From positions 62,001-126,000 of the forward strand of contig JAJFGN010000039.1 of NCBI GenBank assembly GCA_021776115.1: a stretch of DNA of 64,000 nucleotides. Direction: 5' to 3'. Under the pieces are notes generated by a model. It worked only from the letters and a program-made list of their open reading frames with translations, had not been told where the DNA came from and ran no database searches. Numbering within the stretch: the stretch's first letter is position 1; each line of letters opens with the position of its first letter. Origin of the DNA: Kiloniellaceae bacterium (GTDB lineage: Bacteria; Pseudomonadota; Alphaproteobacteria; Kiloniellales; J153). Shown here piece by piece: positions 18,243 to 26,966 of the stretch. The position numbers and the translations under genes are program-made.

Positions 18243-18782
18243 TCAAGCCTCCCCTTGCCGCCGGCGAATGACTTGCCGTCCGCGAACGTGCCGGGGTGGA
18301 GGTTCGGCCGGACCGCGTGGATTGATCGGCCGGCGGGCGAATTTACCCCGGGCGAGTTGGCGATCGTACATCAGAAGCGCACCGGCGACGCCAAGGTTAA
18401 TGCAGAATTTTGTCGGGATCTTGACCAAGTGGTCGCAGCGCGCCGTCATCGCCGCCGACAAGGCGCCCCGCTCCGGCCCAAGGACATAAGCCGCGGCGCT
18501 GGGGTGGTGAAAGCTTGGCAGGTCGACGGCGTCGGGCGTGAACTCAACCCCGACAAGGGCGCAACCCCGCGGCAGCACCAGATCCTCCACTGTATCGTAG
18601 GTATAAAGCGGCAGGTGATTGGACGAGTCCGAGGTGTCCGAATGGCGCGTCTCGCGGGTCGAGACCGCCGGGGCGACGACGAAGAAAAAGCTCGCGCCGA
18701 AAGCATGGGCAGAGCGCATAAGATTGCCCAAATTCATGGGCTTGCTGATGCCCTCGACGCCGATGGCGAAATAACCGCGCAT
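18243..18782 (-). CDS. TrmH/SpoU family RNA methyltransferase
   Basis: 179 residues. GISKPMNLGNLMRSAHAFGASFFF is motif 1, AAYVLGPERGALS motif 2 and HLVKIPTKFCINLGVAGALLMYDR motif 3 of the trefoil-knot SPOUT fold. Motif 3 has CINLGVAGALL where the usual sequence is SLNVSVAAAI, so the SAM pocket differs a little. The C-terminal 30 residues are basic and could bind RNA. It probably methylates a ribose 2'-OH in tRNA or rRNA; the target position is unknown. Confidence 0.88.
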   Translation of the reverse strand: MRGYFAIGVEGISKPMNLGNLMRSAHAFGASFFFVVAPAVSTRETRHSDTSDSSNHLPLYTYDTVEDLVLPRGCALVGVEFTPDAVDLPSFHHPSAAAYVLGPERGALSAAMTARCDHLVKIPTKFCINLGVAGALLMYDRQLARGKFARRPINPRGPAEPPPRHVRGRQVIRRRQGEA

Positions 18783-18879
18783 GGCCGGGAAACTTGCATG
18801 GCGCCGCTGTGCGGTGCAAGCTTGTTAGCGGTGGCGCGGGCTCCATAGGGGGTCCGCGCTGGCAGTTCGGAGACGATTT

Positions 18880-19935
18880 TTGACCCAAGTTCATACCCAC
18901 GCGCTTGAGGGCGGTGGCGCTGAGGAGGTATCGACCGCGGCCTCCAATCCGGTTTTGGCCGAGGTCATGCGCGGTGGCATGGTGGAAAGTTGGCACCGGG
19001 CGTCCTTGGCCGTGGTCGACGCCGCCGGACACGTGGTGCTGAGCGCGGGCAACATCGAGGCGCCGGTTTATGGCCGCTCCGCGATCAAGCCTTTGCAGGC
19101 CCTGCCGCTGATCGAATCCGGCGCCGCCGAGGCTTTCGATCTGTCCGATGCCGAGGTTGCCCTGGCCTGCGCCAGCCACAGTGGCGAGGCGCGTCATGTC
19201 GATACCGTCGCCGCTTGGCTAAAACGAATGGGGTGTTCGGCTGACGATCTGGAATGCGGTGCCCACCTGCCCTACAACGAGGCGGCCATGATCGCCCTGC
19301 TGCGCAGCGGGGCGGAGCCAAGCACCCTGCACAACAATTGTTCCGGCAAGCACACCGGGTTCCTGGCCGTCGCGCGCCACACCGGCGTCGCAACCAAAGA
19401 CTACATCAAACTCGAGCATCCGGTGCAGCAGCGTATACTAGGCGTGCTGGAATCCATGACCGGCTTGGATTTATCCCGGGCCGCGCGGGGCCTGGACGGT
19501 TGCGGTATCCCGGTGATCGCGATACCGCTGGGCAACACGGCGCTCGCCATGGCGCGTTTGGCCGACCCGCGCGATCAGCCCGAAGTTCGGCAAGCGGCCT
19601 GCACGCGGATCGTGCGCGCCATGGCGGCCGAACCTTTCATGGTCGCGGGTAGCGATCGTTATTGCACGCGGGCCATGAAGGTCCTCAACGGCCGCGCGGT
19701 CATCAAGACCGGCGCGGAAGGGGTTTATTGCGGCGCGGTGCCGGGTGAAGGACTTGGCTTTGCGATCAAGGTCGACGACGGCGCGGGCCGGGCTGCGGAG
19801 GCGGTCGTCAGCCGATTGCTAGAGCGCTTGGGTCTGATTAATGAAGCCGAAGTTAAGCTCTTGGCCCAGCCGCTTCGCAACCGCGCGGGCACGGTGACCG
19901 GGGAGGTTCGCCCGGCCCGGTCTTCGCCATTCTAG
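18880..19935 (+). CDS. L-asparaginase II, Rhizobium-etli (ReAV) type
   Basis: 351 residues. All key residues of the R. etli enzyme are found with a constant offset of 19: Ser67-Lys70 (RSAIKP), Ser99 (CASHSGE), Cys154 and Lys157 (NNCSGKHTG) and Cys208 (GLDGCGIP), matching Ser48, Lys51, Ser80, Cys135, Lys138 and Cys189. This family is unrelated to E. coli asparaginases; it hydrolyses asparagine to aspartate and ammonia with a serine/lysine centre and Zn. The start is TTG 18880 behind GGAG (18869-18872); no ATG gives a better start. It probably supports asparagine use. Confidence 0.88.
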   Translation: MTQVHTHALEGGGAEEVSTAASNPVLAEVMRGGMVESWHRASLAVVDAAGHVVLSAGNIEAPVYGRSAIKPLQALPLIESGAAEAFDLSDAEVALACASHSGEARHVDTVAAWLKRMGCSADDLECGAHLPYNEAAMIALLRSGAEPSTLHNNCSGKHTGFLAVARHTGVATKDYIKLEHPVQQRILGVLESMTGLDLSRAARGLDGCGIPVIAIPLGNTALAMARLADPRDQPEVRQAACTRIVRAMAAEPFMVAGSDRYCTRAMKVLNGRAVIKTGAEGVYCGAVPGEGLGFAIKVDDGAGRAAEAVVSRLLERLGLINEAEVKLLAQPLRNRAGTVTGEVRPARSSPF

Positions 19936-19953
19936 AGACCGTTCTCGCCGTTT

Positions 19954-20454
19954 CTATTTGACCGAGCGCAAATAGACCGGCAGGTCGAGCGACGGCGGTT
20001 CCGCGCCCGCGTCCTTAAGCAGGGCGTGAACTTGTCCGCGATGATGGGTTTGATGATTGAACACCGTCGCCAGCATTTGCCACACCGGCATGGTCCAGGG
20101 ATTGCCTTTGCTGTCGTTGTAGGTGCAGTCGGCGGCAAGCGCGGCCTCACCGATGGCATCGACCTGGGCAACGATGCGGGCGTCCTCCGCCTCACGGGCG
20201 GCGCGCAGCTCGGTGAGGTCGTCGTGTAGCACCTGGTCCAGCTTGAGATCGCTGCGGCTGATCCCGTTCAGGCGGGGGAACCAGAGGTTATCGACGACCA
20301 GGAGATGATTCAGAGTTTTGAGGATCGAGCCGAAGTAAGCGGCGGGACGATTTTTGCAGCACTCTGCCTCACTCAAAAGCGCGGTAGCGTCATACACGGT
20401 GCGGTTCGCCCAGTCGTTGTAGCGGGCCAGGGTTTGAAAATGTGTCGCAAGCAT
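19954..20454 (-). CDS. DinB family protein
   Basis: 166 residues forming the four-helix DinB/YfiT bundle. The metal-site histidines lie in LNHLLVVDNLWF and VFNHQTHHRGQVH. DinB proteins are often damage-inducible or act as thiol-dependent transferases; the specific reaction is not known. Start at ATG 20454 (MLATHFQTLARYNDWAN), because the upstream frame is Gly/Pro-rich and unconserved. It converges on the asparaginase with an 18-base gap. Confidence 0.9.
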   Translation of the reverse strand: MLATHFQTLARYNDWANRTVYDATALLSEAECCKNRPAAYFGSILKTLNHLLVVDNLWFPRLNGISRSDLKLDQVLHDDLTELRAAREAEDARIVAQVDAIGEAALAADCTYNDSKGNPWTMPVWQMLATVFNHQTHHRGQVHALLKDAGAEPPSLDLPVYLRSVK

Positions 20455-20474
20455 CGTGTGTTTTCCGATCCGGG

Positions 20475-21680
20475 TTAGACGGGTTTCGAGAGGACCGGTT
20501 CCAGGCGGTCCAGGGCCTCTGAAAGGCGTGCGGTGGAGCTCGCGAAACACAGCCGCATATGACCTTCCCCGCCGGGCCCGAAGGCCGATCCGGGCGACAG
20601 GCCGACGTTGGTTTCCTCGAGGATTTGTTTGGCGTAGGCCAGGCTATCGCTCAAACCCTCGACCCTGAAAAAGGCATAGAACGCACCCATGGGCCGGGCC
20701 ATGTGCACGCGCGGCAAGGCGGCCAAGCGTTGAAATACAAGCTCGCCGCCGCGGTGACAGCGTTCGACCGTCTCACGCACATAGTCTTCGCCGTCGCGAA
20801 TGGCGGCCAAGCACGCGTATTGCTGGAAATGCGGCGCTCCCGAGGTGTTGAATTCGATCAAGCGGCCCAGGGTCTCGATGAAGGACGGCGGTGTCGTCAA
20901 CCAGCCCATGCGCCAGCCGGTCATGGCCCAGGCCTTGGAAAAGCTGTTGACCACGATCAGTGGGTCCTCGGGCGCGCTGATTTCCAGAAACGACGGCGCC
21001 GCCTTGCGGCCGGTTTCCGGGCCCCCCGTTCCTGCACCGTCGAAAATGAAGCGCGCGTAGACCTCGTCGGCGATCATCCAGATGCCCCTGTCGCGGCACA
21101 TCTCGAGGACGACGCTTTGTTCTTCGGTGCTCATGATCCAGCCGGTTGGGTTGCCGGGCGAGGCGATGAAGATCGCGCGCGTGCGCTCATCGAGCGCACC
21201 GGCGAGGCGGTCAAGATCGAGACGGAAACCACCGTCGGGCAGGTCGTCGAGCTGGACCGCGCGGACCACGCCGCCGGCAATCTGAATCGCTGACATGATG
21301 TTGGGCCAGACCGGGGTAACAACGACCACGTTGTCGCCGGGGCCGACCACGGCCTGTAGTACCATCATGATACCGCTCATCGCCGAGCAGGTGACGGAAA
21401 CCCGCTCCTCCGCGCAATCGATGTCGTAAAGTCCACGCGTGTAACCGGCAATGGCCGCGCGCAGCTCTGGAATGCCGTGTTTGTAAGTATAGAAAGTCTT
21501 TCCTGCTTTCATGGCTTCGGTGGCGGCATCGCAGATGAAGGCCGGCGTCGGCTGGTCGCCCTCGCCAACCCACAACGCGATCAAGCCTTCGCGTCCCAGG
21601 CCAAGATCGAAAACTTGCTGAATGCGCGAGGTCTCCAGCGCGTCGATCTCGGGGCGCAAGGGGGCTGGCAAAGAGTTCAT
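20475..21680 (-). CDS. Class I/II PLP aminotransferase
   Basis: 401 residues. [14 protein letters not shown] opens the fold; [39 protein letters not shown] and the PLP-Schiff-base lysine in [18 protein letters not shown] are all present, with the C-terminal [12 protein letters not shown] arginine. Fold-type I aminotransferase, substrate unresolved (aspartate/aromatic-like). Its ATG overlaps the stop of acetoacetyl-CoA synthetase (ATGA), so the two are translationally coupled, although their reactions do not join in a known pathway. Confidence 0.9.
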   Translation of the reverse strand: MNSLPAPLRPEIDALETSRIQQVFDLGLGREGLIALWVGEGDQPTPAFICDAATEAMKAGKTFYTYKHGIPELRAAIAGYTRGLYDIDCAEERVSVTCSAMSGIMMVLQAVVGPGDNVVVVTPVWPNIMSAIQIAGGVVRAVQLDDLPDGGFRLDLDRLAGALDERTRAIFIASPGNPTGWIMSTEEQSVVLEMCRDRGIWMIADEVYARFIFDGAGTGGPETGRKAAPSFLEISAPEDPLIVVNSFSKAWAMTGWRMGWLTTPPSFIETLGRLIEFNTSGAPHFQQYACLAAIRDGEDYVRETVERCHRGGELVFQRLAALPRVHMARPMGAFYAFFRVEGLSDSLAYAKQILEETNVGLSPGSAFGPGGEGHMRLCFASSTARLSEALDRLEPVLSKPV

Positions 21681-23629
21681 GTACGCAACTCCGGTAAATC
21701 CGCGTAAAGATCGAGCGCCTCGGGATTGGCAAGCGCTTCCTTGTTCTTGACCGGCCGGCCGTGGATCACGTCGCGCACCGCGAGCTCGACGATCTTGCCG
21801 CTCTTTGTGCGCGGGATGTCTGCGATCCGAATGACCTTGGCCGGCACATGACGCGGTGTGCAGCCTTGGCGAATGCGGGCTTTGACGCGCGCTGTCAGAG
21901 CCTCGTCCAAAGCGGCACCGGACGCCAGGCGCACGAAGAGAATGACGCGCGTGTCGCCGTCCCATTCCTGGCCGATCACGATGGCTTCCTCGATCTCCGG
22001 TAACCCTTCGACCTGACGGTAGATTTCCGCCGTGCCTATGCGCACGCCGCCGGGGTTCAGCGTCGCGTCCGAGCGGCCGTAGATGACCACGCCGTTATGC
22101 TCGGTCAACTCCACGTAGTCGCCGTGGCGCCAGATGTTGGGATAGGTTTCGAAATAGGCGGCCCGGTAACGCTTGTCGCCGGGGTCGTCCCAAAAACCGA
22201 TCGGCATGGAGGGAAAGGGCCGGGTGCAAACCAGCTCGCCCTTTTGCCCGCGCACCGGCTTGCCGTCGTCGTTGAAGACCTCGACCGCCATGGCCAGGCA
22301 GCGCTTCTGGATCTCGCCGCGCCATACCGGGCCAATCGGGTTACCGGCGACGAAGCAGGCGACGATGTCGGTTCCGCCGGCGATGGAGGACAGACACAGG
22401 TCTTCCTTCACATGCTCGTAGACGTAGTCGAAGCCTTCCGGCACCAGGGGCGAGCCGGTCGAAGTCATCGTGCGCAGGGACGAGAGATCGTGGCTCGACT
22501 TTATATCGAGCCCGGCGTTCTTCAGCGCGTCGATATATTTCGCCGAGGTGCCGAATAGAGTGCAGTTCTCCTTCGCGGCGTAGTCCCAGAGGATATTGCC
22601 ATCGGGATAAAACGGCGAGCCGTCGTAAAGCAGCAGAGTCGCCTCGCTGGCCAAGGCGGAGATCAGCCAGTTCCACATCATCCAGCCGCAAGTGGTGAAG
22701 TAGAACACGCGGTCACCCGGCTTTTCATCGCACAACAGGATGTGCTCCGAGAGATGCTTCAGAAGCGTGCCGCCTTGGCCGTGAACGATGCACTTGGGCT
22801 GCCCCGTGGTGCCCGAGGAGTACATGATGTAGAGCGGCGCGTTGAAGGCGATGCGCCGGAACGCGATTCTCTTGGCCGCGTGGGGCGCGATGAAGTCGTC
22901 CAGAGGGACAGCGCGTTCGATACCGGAAAGATCTGCCGCGCCGCCGACATAGGGCACGACCACGATGCGCGTCAGGCTGGGCAGTTTCGCCGCGAAGCCG
23001 CGGACCCGCGCCAGCGAATCTTGGCGCTTGCCGTTGTAGAAATAGCCGTCGGCACAGAATAGGACCTTGGGCTCGATCTGGCCGAAACGGTCGAGCACGC
23101 CTTGGACGCCGAAATCGGGCGAGCAGGACGACCAGACCGCGCCCAGCGCATTGGCGGCCAGGGCGGCCATGACGGTTTCGGGCATGTTGGGCATGAAGCC
23201 GGCGACCCGGTCGCCCTCCCCGACGCCCGCGGCCGCCAGGGCTTGGGTCAGGCGCGACACACCGTCGTAGAGCTCGCGGTGGGACAAGCGCCGCCTGACC
23301 TGGTCCTCGCCCCAAAAAACGATGGCGTCGGCCTCGTCGCGCCGGCGCAGAAGGTTCTCGGCGAAGTTCAGGCGCGCGTCCGGGAAGAATTGCGCGCCGG
23401 GCATCTTGTCGCCCTCGATCAAGACCCGTTCGCCGCGCGTCTCCGCGATCACGCCGCAGAAATCCCAAAGCGACAGCCAGAATTTCTCGATCTCCGCGAT
23501 CGACCAATCGTAGAGCGTGTCGTAGTCGCCGCAGTCCACGCCCCAATCGGCCTTCACTTGCGACATGAAGGCGGTCAGGTTGGCCTCCGCGATGCGCTCC
23601 GGGGAAGCTTGCCAAAGCGGCGCGGTCAT
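21677..23629 (-). CDS. Acetoacetyl-CoA synthetase
   Basis: 650 residues, typical of acetoacetate-CoA ligases. LTAFMSQV and [17 protein letters not shown] are characteristic of the N-terminus; [23 protein letters not shown] is the adenylate P-loop, [22 protein letters not shown] the hinge and [18 protein letters not shown] carries the catalytic Lys. It activates acetoacetate with ATP and CoA, feeding ketone bodies or polyhydroxybutyrate breakdown products into acetyl-CoA. Cytosolic. It precedes the aminotransferase in one transcript. Confidence 0.95.
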   Translation of the reverse strand: MTAPLWQASPERIAEANLTAFMSQVKADWGVDCGDYDTLYDWSIAEIEKFWLSLWDFCGVIAETRGERVLIEGDKMPGAQFFPDARLNFAENLLRRRDEADAIVFWGEDQVRRRLSHRELYDGVSRLTQALAAAGVGEGDRVAGFMPNMPETVMAALAANALGAVWSSCSPDFGVQGVLDRFGQIEPKVLFCADGYFYNGKRQDSLARVRGFAAKLPSLTRIVVVPYVGGAADLSGIERAVPLDDFIAPHAAKRIAFRRIAFNAPLYIMYSSGTTGQPKCIVHGQGGTLLKHLSEHILLCDEKPGDRVFYFTTCGWMMWNWLISALASEATLLLYDGSPFYPDGNILWDYAAKENCTLFGTSAKYIDALKNAGLDIKSSHDLSSLRTMTSTGSPLVPEGFDYVYEHVKEDLCLSSIAGGTDIVACFVAGNPIGPVWRGEIQKRCLAMAVEVFNDDGKPVRGQKGELVCTRPFPSMPIGFWDDPGDKRYRAAYFETYPNIWRHGDYVELTEHNGVVIYGRSDATLNPGGVRIGTAEIYRQVEGLPEIEEAIVIGQEWDGDTRVILFVRLASGAALDEALTARVKARIRQGCTPRHVPAKVIRIADIPRTKSGKIVELAVRDVIHGRPVKNKEALANPEALDLYADLPELRT

Positions 23630-23819
23630 GGCTCTGCTCCGTTTCTTATCGCCTTAACTCCGGCGCCGTACGTTCGAGCGAACGGCCGCGACGTAAATCA
23701 TATTCCACCGCAAGTATGGCCGAGCGCGGCCGCCCACTCCAGCCCCCCCGGCGCAACATTCCCGCATGGCAGGGTTGAGCGGATCCTATCTGGCCGCGAC
23801 CGCGTTCCGGGCGTAGGGT

Positions 23820-24004
23820 TTATACCAAAGGTCGTTGATATTGACCCCTAGAGACGCTTTACCAAGGCTTTCGGCTAGGAGCGTGGGCTGGGGCGATGCG
23901 GGGCATCGGAACGCCCGCGCGACGCGGCCCGAAAGCCTTGGTAAAGCGCCGTTGCGGTCGCCTAGGCGATCTCTATGGGTCAATATCAAGGACCTTTGGT
24001 ATAA
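23820..24004. repeat. Large imperfect palindrome (MITE-like), about 185 bp
   Basis: The left arm 23820-23874 pairs with 23929-24004 on the complement: both read TTATACCAAAGGTC, then TTGATATTGACCC, then, after an insertion of about 22 bases in the right arm, CGCTTTACCAAGGCTTTCGG. Only two mismatches occur over 55 bp. The centre 23875-23928 is unpaired and GC-rich. It codes for nothing convincing, although an ORF of the EamA gene runs through it. The right tip ends 5 bases before the EamA start codon. Confidence 0.85.
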
Positions 24005-24009
24005 GGCAA

Positions 24010-24957
24010 ATGGCCCGTGACAGCGGTTTAGCCGCACGCTTCGACAGCATCCCGGCGCCGATTCAGGGCGCCCTTTACATGACCTTCGCCTCGGCATGCT
24101 TTGCCGTGATGAACGTGCTTATCCGCATGGCGGCGGCGGAGCTTGAGCCGCTGCAGATCGCCTTCCTGCGCAACTTCTTCGCGCTCACTTTCATGATGCC
24201 CTGGCTGCTGCGGGTCGGGCTGCAGGGTTTGCGGACCCGGCGGCTGCATCTGCACATTTGGCGCGGCCTCATCGGCATCGTCGCCATGGTGTGCTGGTTC
24301 ACCTCGGTCGCGCGCCTGCCGTTAAGCGAGGCCGTGGCGCTCAACTTCACGGTCCCCTTGTTCGCGACCATCGCGGCCGCCGTGTTCCTGCATGAGGTCG
24401 TGCGCGCCCGGCGCTGGACCGCGACCGCCGTTGGCTTCCTGGGCGTCATCATCATCCTGCGCCCGGGCTTCATGGAATTTACGCCGCTCATGGCCTTGCC
24501 CATTGTCGCCGCTGCCTTCATGGCCGGCTCCATCAGCATCGTGAAGGCCTTATCCGATACCGAGGATGTCGCCGCGATCGTGCTTTATCAGAACCTGGTG
24601 CTGACGATCATTTCCGTCGTGCCCGCGCTTTTCGTTTGGCGCTGGCCCAGCGGCACGGTCTGGCTCTACGTCATCGGCGTCGGTTTCGTGGCGACCGTCG
24701 CCCACCTGGCCTTGACGCGCGCCTACACCAAGGCCGACGCCTCGGCCATCATCCCCTTCGATTACACGCGCCTGCCCTTCGTCGCGTTGCTTGCCTTCTT
24801 CCTTTTCGGCGAGACCGCCGACGTTTGGACCTGGGTCGGGGCCGGGGTGATCGCCGCCTCCTCCGTCTACATCGCGCGCCGCGAGGCTATTGTCGCGCGC
24901 GAGGCCCGGCGCGCCGCCAGCCGCGCCGCCGGCGAATCCGTGAAAGCGAGGCCGTAA
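24010..24957 (+). CDS. EamA-type (DMT superfamily) transporter
   Basis: 315 residues with ten predicted hydrophobic helices in two EamA repeats. MTFASACFAVMNVLIRMAAAELEPLQIAFLRNFFAL opens repeat 1 and ATVAHLALTRAYTKADASAIIPFDYTRLPF is the typical repeat 2 signature. Probably an inner-membrane exporter or permease of metabolites; substrate unknown. The frame is open from 23896, but that stretch lies inside the palindrome; ATG 24010 begins family homology. AAGG (24003-24006) is a weak, close ribosome site at the palindrome tip. Confidence 0.9.
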   Translation: MARDSGLAARFDSIPAPIQGALYMTFASACFAVMNVLIRMAAAELEPLQIAFLRNFFALTFMMPWLLRVGLQGLRTRRLHLHIWRGLIGIVAMVCWFTSVARLPLSEAVALNFTVPLFATIAAAVFLHEVVRARRWTATAVGFLGVIIILRPGFMEFTPLMALPIVAAAFMAGSISIVKALSDTEDVAAIVLYQNLVLTIISVVPALFVWRWPSGTVWLYVIGVGFVATVAHLALTRAYTKADASAIIPFDYTRLPFVALLAFFLFGETADVWTWVGAGVIAASSVYIARREAIVAREARRAASRAAGESVKARP

Positions 24958-24962
24958 GGGAA

Positions 24963-25034
24963 TTCACCACAGAGACGCAGAGACACAGAGGAGCCCGCGA
25001 TTTTTTCTCTGTGTCTCTGCGCCTCTGTGGTGAA
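24963..25034. repeat. Long hairpin repeat (CCACAGAGACGCAGAG type)
   Basis: Two 28-bp complementary arms with one mismatch (24963-24990 and 25007-25034) around a 16-base loop containing six T's. It lies exactly between the stops of the convergent EamA and YkvA genes, so it can end transcription from both sides. Related in style and partly in sequence to the hairpin at 3001-3068. Confidence 0.85.
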
Positions 25035-25036
25035 CC

Positions 25037-25459
25037 CTAATTGTTTTCGGAAAGACCGGCCTCGCCGCGCAGGCGAGCCAGAGCCGCGCGGGCCTTGTCG
25101 CGGTGTTCCTCGGTGATGTGCTTCCCGACGGTTTGAACCGCGATATAGAAAACCGTCGCGTCGTCGGTAAAGCCGAGGCCGGTCAGAAAATCCGGGATTA
25201 CGTCGGTGGGAATGATGAAGTAGGCAAGCGCCCCCATGATCACGGCCTTGACCTGAATCGGCGTCGCCCGGTCCTCGGCGCAGAAATAGGCCGCGATCGC
25301 TTCCTCGACGAAGGGAACATAGGCGGCGACGCGGCGGACTTTGCGCCAAAATCCGCCCTCGACCTCATCCCGGTCGCGGTCGAAACGCTCCGGGTCGTAG
25401 GGTACCAGGGCCCGGCCGGGCGCATCGGAAGTTTCCGTATGTTTGGCGCCGTCGTGCAT
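25037..25459 (-). CDS. YkvA / DUF1232 family protein
   Basis: 140 residues. KAVIMGALAYFIIPTDVIPDFLTGLGFTDDATVFYIA is the DUF1232 block: a hydrophobic helical hairpin with the PxDxIPD core. The N-terminal 30 residues are polar, and the C-terminus (KHITEEHRDKARAALARL) is a charged helix. Probably a small inner-membrane-associated protein of unknown job. ATG 25459 is preferred; the upstream frame is Arg/Pro-rich. The stop is 2 bases from the hairpin repeat. Confidence 0.87.
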   Translation of the reverse strand: MHDGAKHTETSDAPGRALVPYDPERFDRDRDEVEGGFWRKVRRVAAYVPFVEEAIAAYFCAEDRATPIQVKAVIMGALAYFIIPTDVIPDFLTGLGFTDDATVFYIAVQTVGKHITEEHRDKARAALARLRGEAGLSENN

Positions 25460-25603
25460 GACCTTGGATATGGGATGATCCGGCGCCGGGCGCAACACGC
25501 AACGTGCTGGCGGGAAACCGGCGGAAATCCGCCCTCGCCAGCGCCGGGACGGTCTGCTATAGAGCCCGCCGATTTCATAAGACCGCAAAGGGAGTCCGGA
25601 TCC

Positions 25604-26359
25604 ATGGATGTGCGAGGGCATGGGGCGATCGTAACCGGGGGCGGCTCCGGGTTAGGCGCGGAGACGGCGCGCGCCTTGGCCGGCGCCGGGGCCAAGGTCT
25701 GTGTGTTGGATGTCAACGCCGACGCCGTGGCCGCGGTCGCCAAGGAAACCGGCGGCTTGGGCCTGGTCTGCGACGTGGCCAGCGCCGAAGCGGCGGAAGC
25801 CGCGGTTGCCCAGGCGCGCGAGGCGCACGGCCCCTGCCGGGTTCTGGTCAATTGCGCCGGCATTGCGCCGGCCAAGCGCATCGTCGGCCGCAACGGCCCC
25901 ATGGCGCTGGCCGATTTCGAGCAGGTTATCCGGATCAACCTGATCGGCAGCTTCAACCTGTTGCGCCTGGCCGCCGCCGACATGGTGGGGGCCGAGGCGC
26001 TCGACGACGGCGAGCGCGGTGTCGTTGTCTCGACCTCCTCGGTCGCGGCGGTCGAGGGTCAGATCGGTCAGGCGGCCTACGCCGCCTCCAAGGCGGGCAT
26101 TACCGGCATGATGCTGCCCGCCGCGCGTGAGTTCGCCAAGGTCGGCGTCCGGGTCATGACCGTCGCGCCGGGGTTGATCGGCACGCCCCTGCTCTTGAAC
26201 ATGCCGCAGGAAGTGCAGGACAACCTGGCCGGCCAGGTGCCGTTCCCACACCGTTTTGGGACGCCTGGGGAGTTTGCCGGCTTGATCATGCATATCGTCG
26301 AGAATCGCATGCTGAACGGCGAGGTCATCCGCCTGGACGGCGCCATGCGCATGCAATGA
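25604..26359 (+). CDS. SDR oxidoreductase, 3-hydroxyacyl-CoA dehydrogenase type 2-like
   Basis: 251 residues. The NAD-binding TGGGSGLG (residues 11-18), LDVNAD acid for NAD preference, NCAGIAP, STSSVAAVEG and the catalytic YAASK are in order; the ending VIRLDGAMRMQ and the insert KRIVGRNGPMALADFEQVIRINLIGSFNLLRLA resemble HSD17B10-type enzymes, which oxidise short-chain 3-hydroxyacyl-CoA. The substrate is inferred from resemblance only. AAAGGGAG precedes the ATG at 25604. The longer upstream frame is antisense to YkvA. Confidence 0.88.
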   Translation: MDVRGHGAIVTGGGSGLGAETARALAGAGAKVCVLDVNADAVAAVAKETGGLGLVCDVASAEAAEAAVAQAREAHGPCRVLVNCAGIAPAKRIVGRNGPMALADFEQVIRINLIGSFNLLRLAAADMVGAEALDDGERGVVVSTSSVAAVEGQIGQAAYAASKAGITGMMLPAAREFAKVGVRVMTVAPGLIGTPLLLNMPQEVQDNLAGQVPFPHRFGTPGEFAGLIMHIVENRMLNGEVIRLDGAMRMQ

Positions 26360-26514
26360 CCGCCTGAAGCGGCCTAGCCTGCATTTCCGAGGGTTTTGAG
26401 CCGCCTTTGGCGTTGAAGCGGCCGGTTTCGTGGGCCATCTTGACCTTGTACCGCCCGATTCGCGGCACCCGGCGATGCCACGCCTGGTTTCCATGAGAGG
26501 CCATGAGAGGATTG

Positions 26515-26928
26515 ATGGCGCATCTGCACGATATTGGGCGATTCACGACGCCACCGGATTTGTCCGATATGGAGGCCTATGCGCGCGAGGCCTTCGCCAC
26601 GATTCCGGACGAGCTGCGTCAATACCTCGACGAGGTTATCGTTCAGGTCCAGGACTTCCCCGACGACGAAACCCTTGAGGAAATGGACTGCGAGTCGCCC
26701 TTCGACCTGCTCGGCCTCTACCGGGGGGTGGCCATGGCGTATAAGAGCGCACAGGACAATCCCGAGGATATCGACACGGTCTATCTGTATCGGCGGGCCA
26801 TCCTCGATTACTGGTGCGAGACCGGCGAGGATCTTGTCGATGTCGTGCGCCATGTCTTGATCCACGAGATCGGCCATCATCTCGGCTTGTCCGACGAGGA
26901 CATGGAGCGCATCGAGGCAGAAGCCTAG
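26515..26928 (+). CDS. Zincin-like metallopeptidase family protein
   Basis: 137 residues. HVLIHEIGHHLGLSDEDM contains the HExxHxxG zinc motif of the minimal zincin family (DUF1025/metallopeptidase family), and FDLLGLYRGVAM and VYLYRRAILDYW are family-typical. Small cytosolic protein, proteolytic activity unproven. Two ATGs (26503 and 26515) are possible; a tandem CCATGAGAGG at 26491-26510 supplies a ribosome site best placed for 26515. Confidence 0.88.
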   Translation: MAHLHDIGRFTTPPDLSDMEAYAREAFATIPDELRQYLDEVIVQVQDFPDDETLEEMDCESPFDLLGLYRGVAMAYKSAQDNPEDIDTVYLYRRAILDYWCETGEDLVDVVRHVLIHEIGHHLGLSDEDMERIEAEA

Positions 26929-26966
26929 ACCGGTCTGTCTATACCGACCGGTCTGTTATCGAAGAA

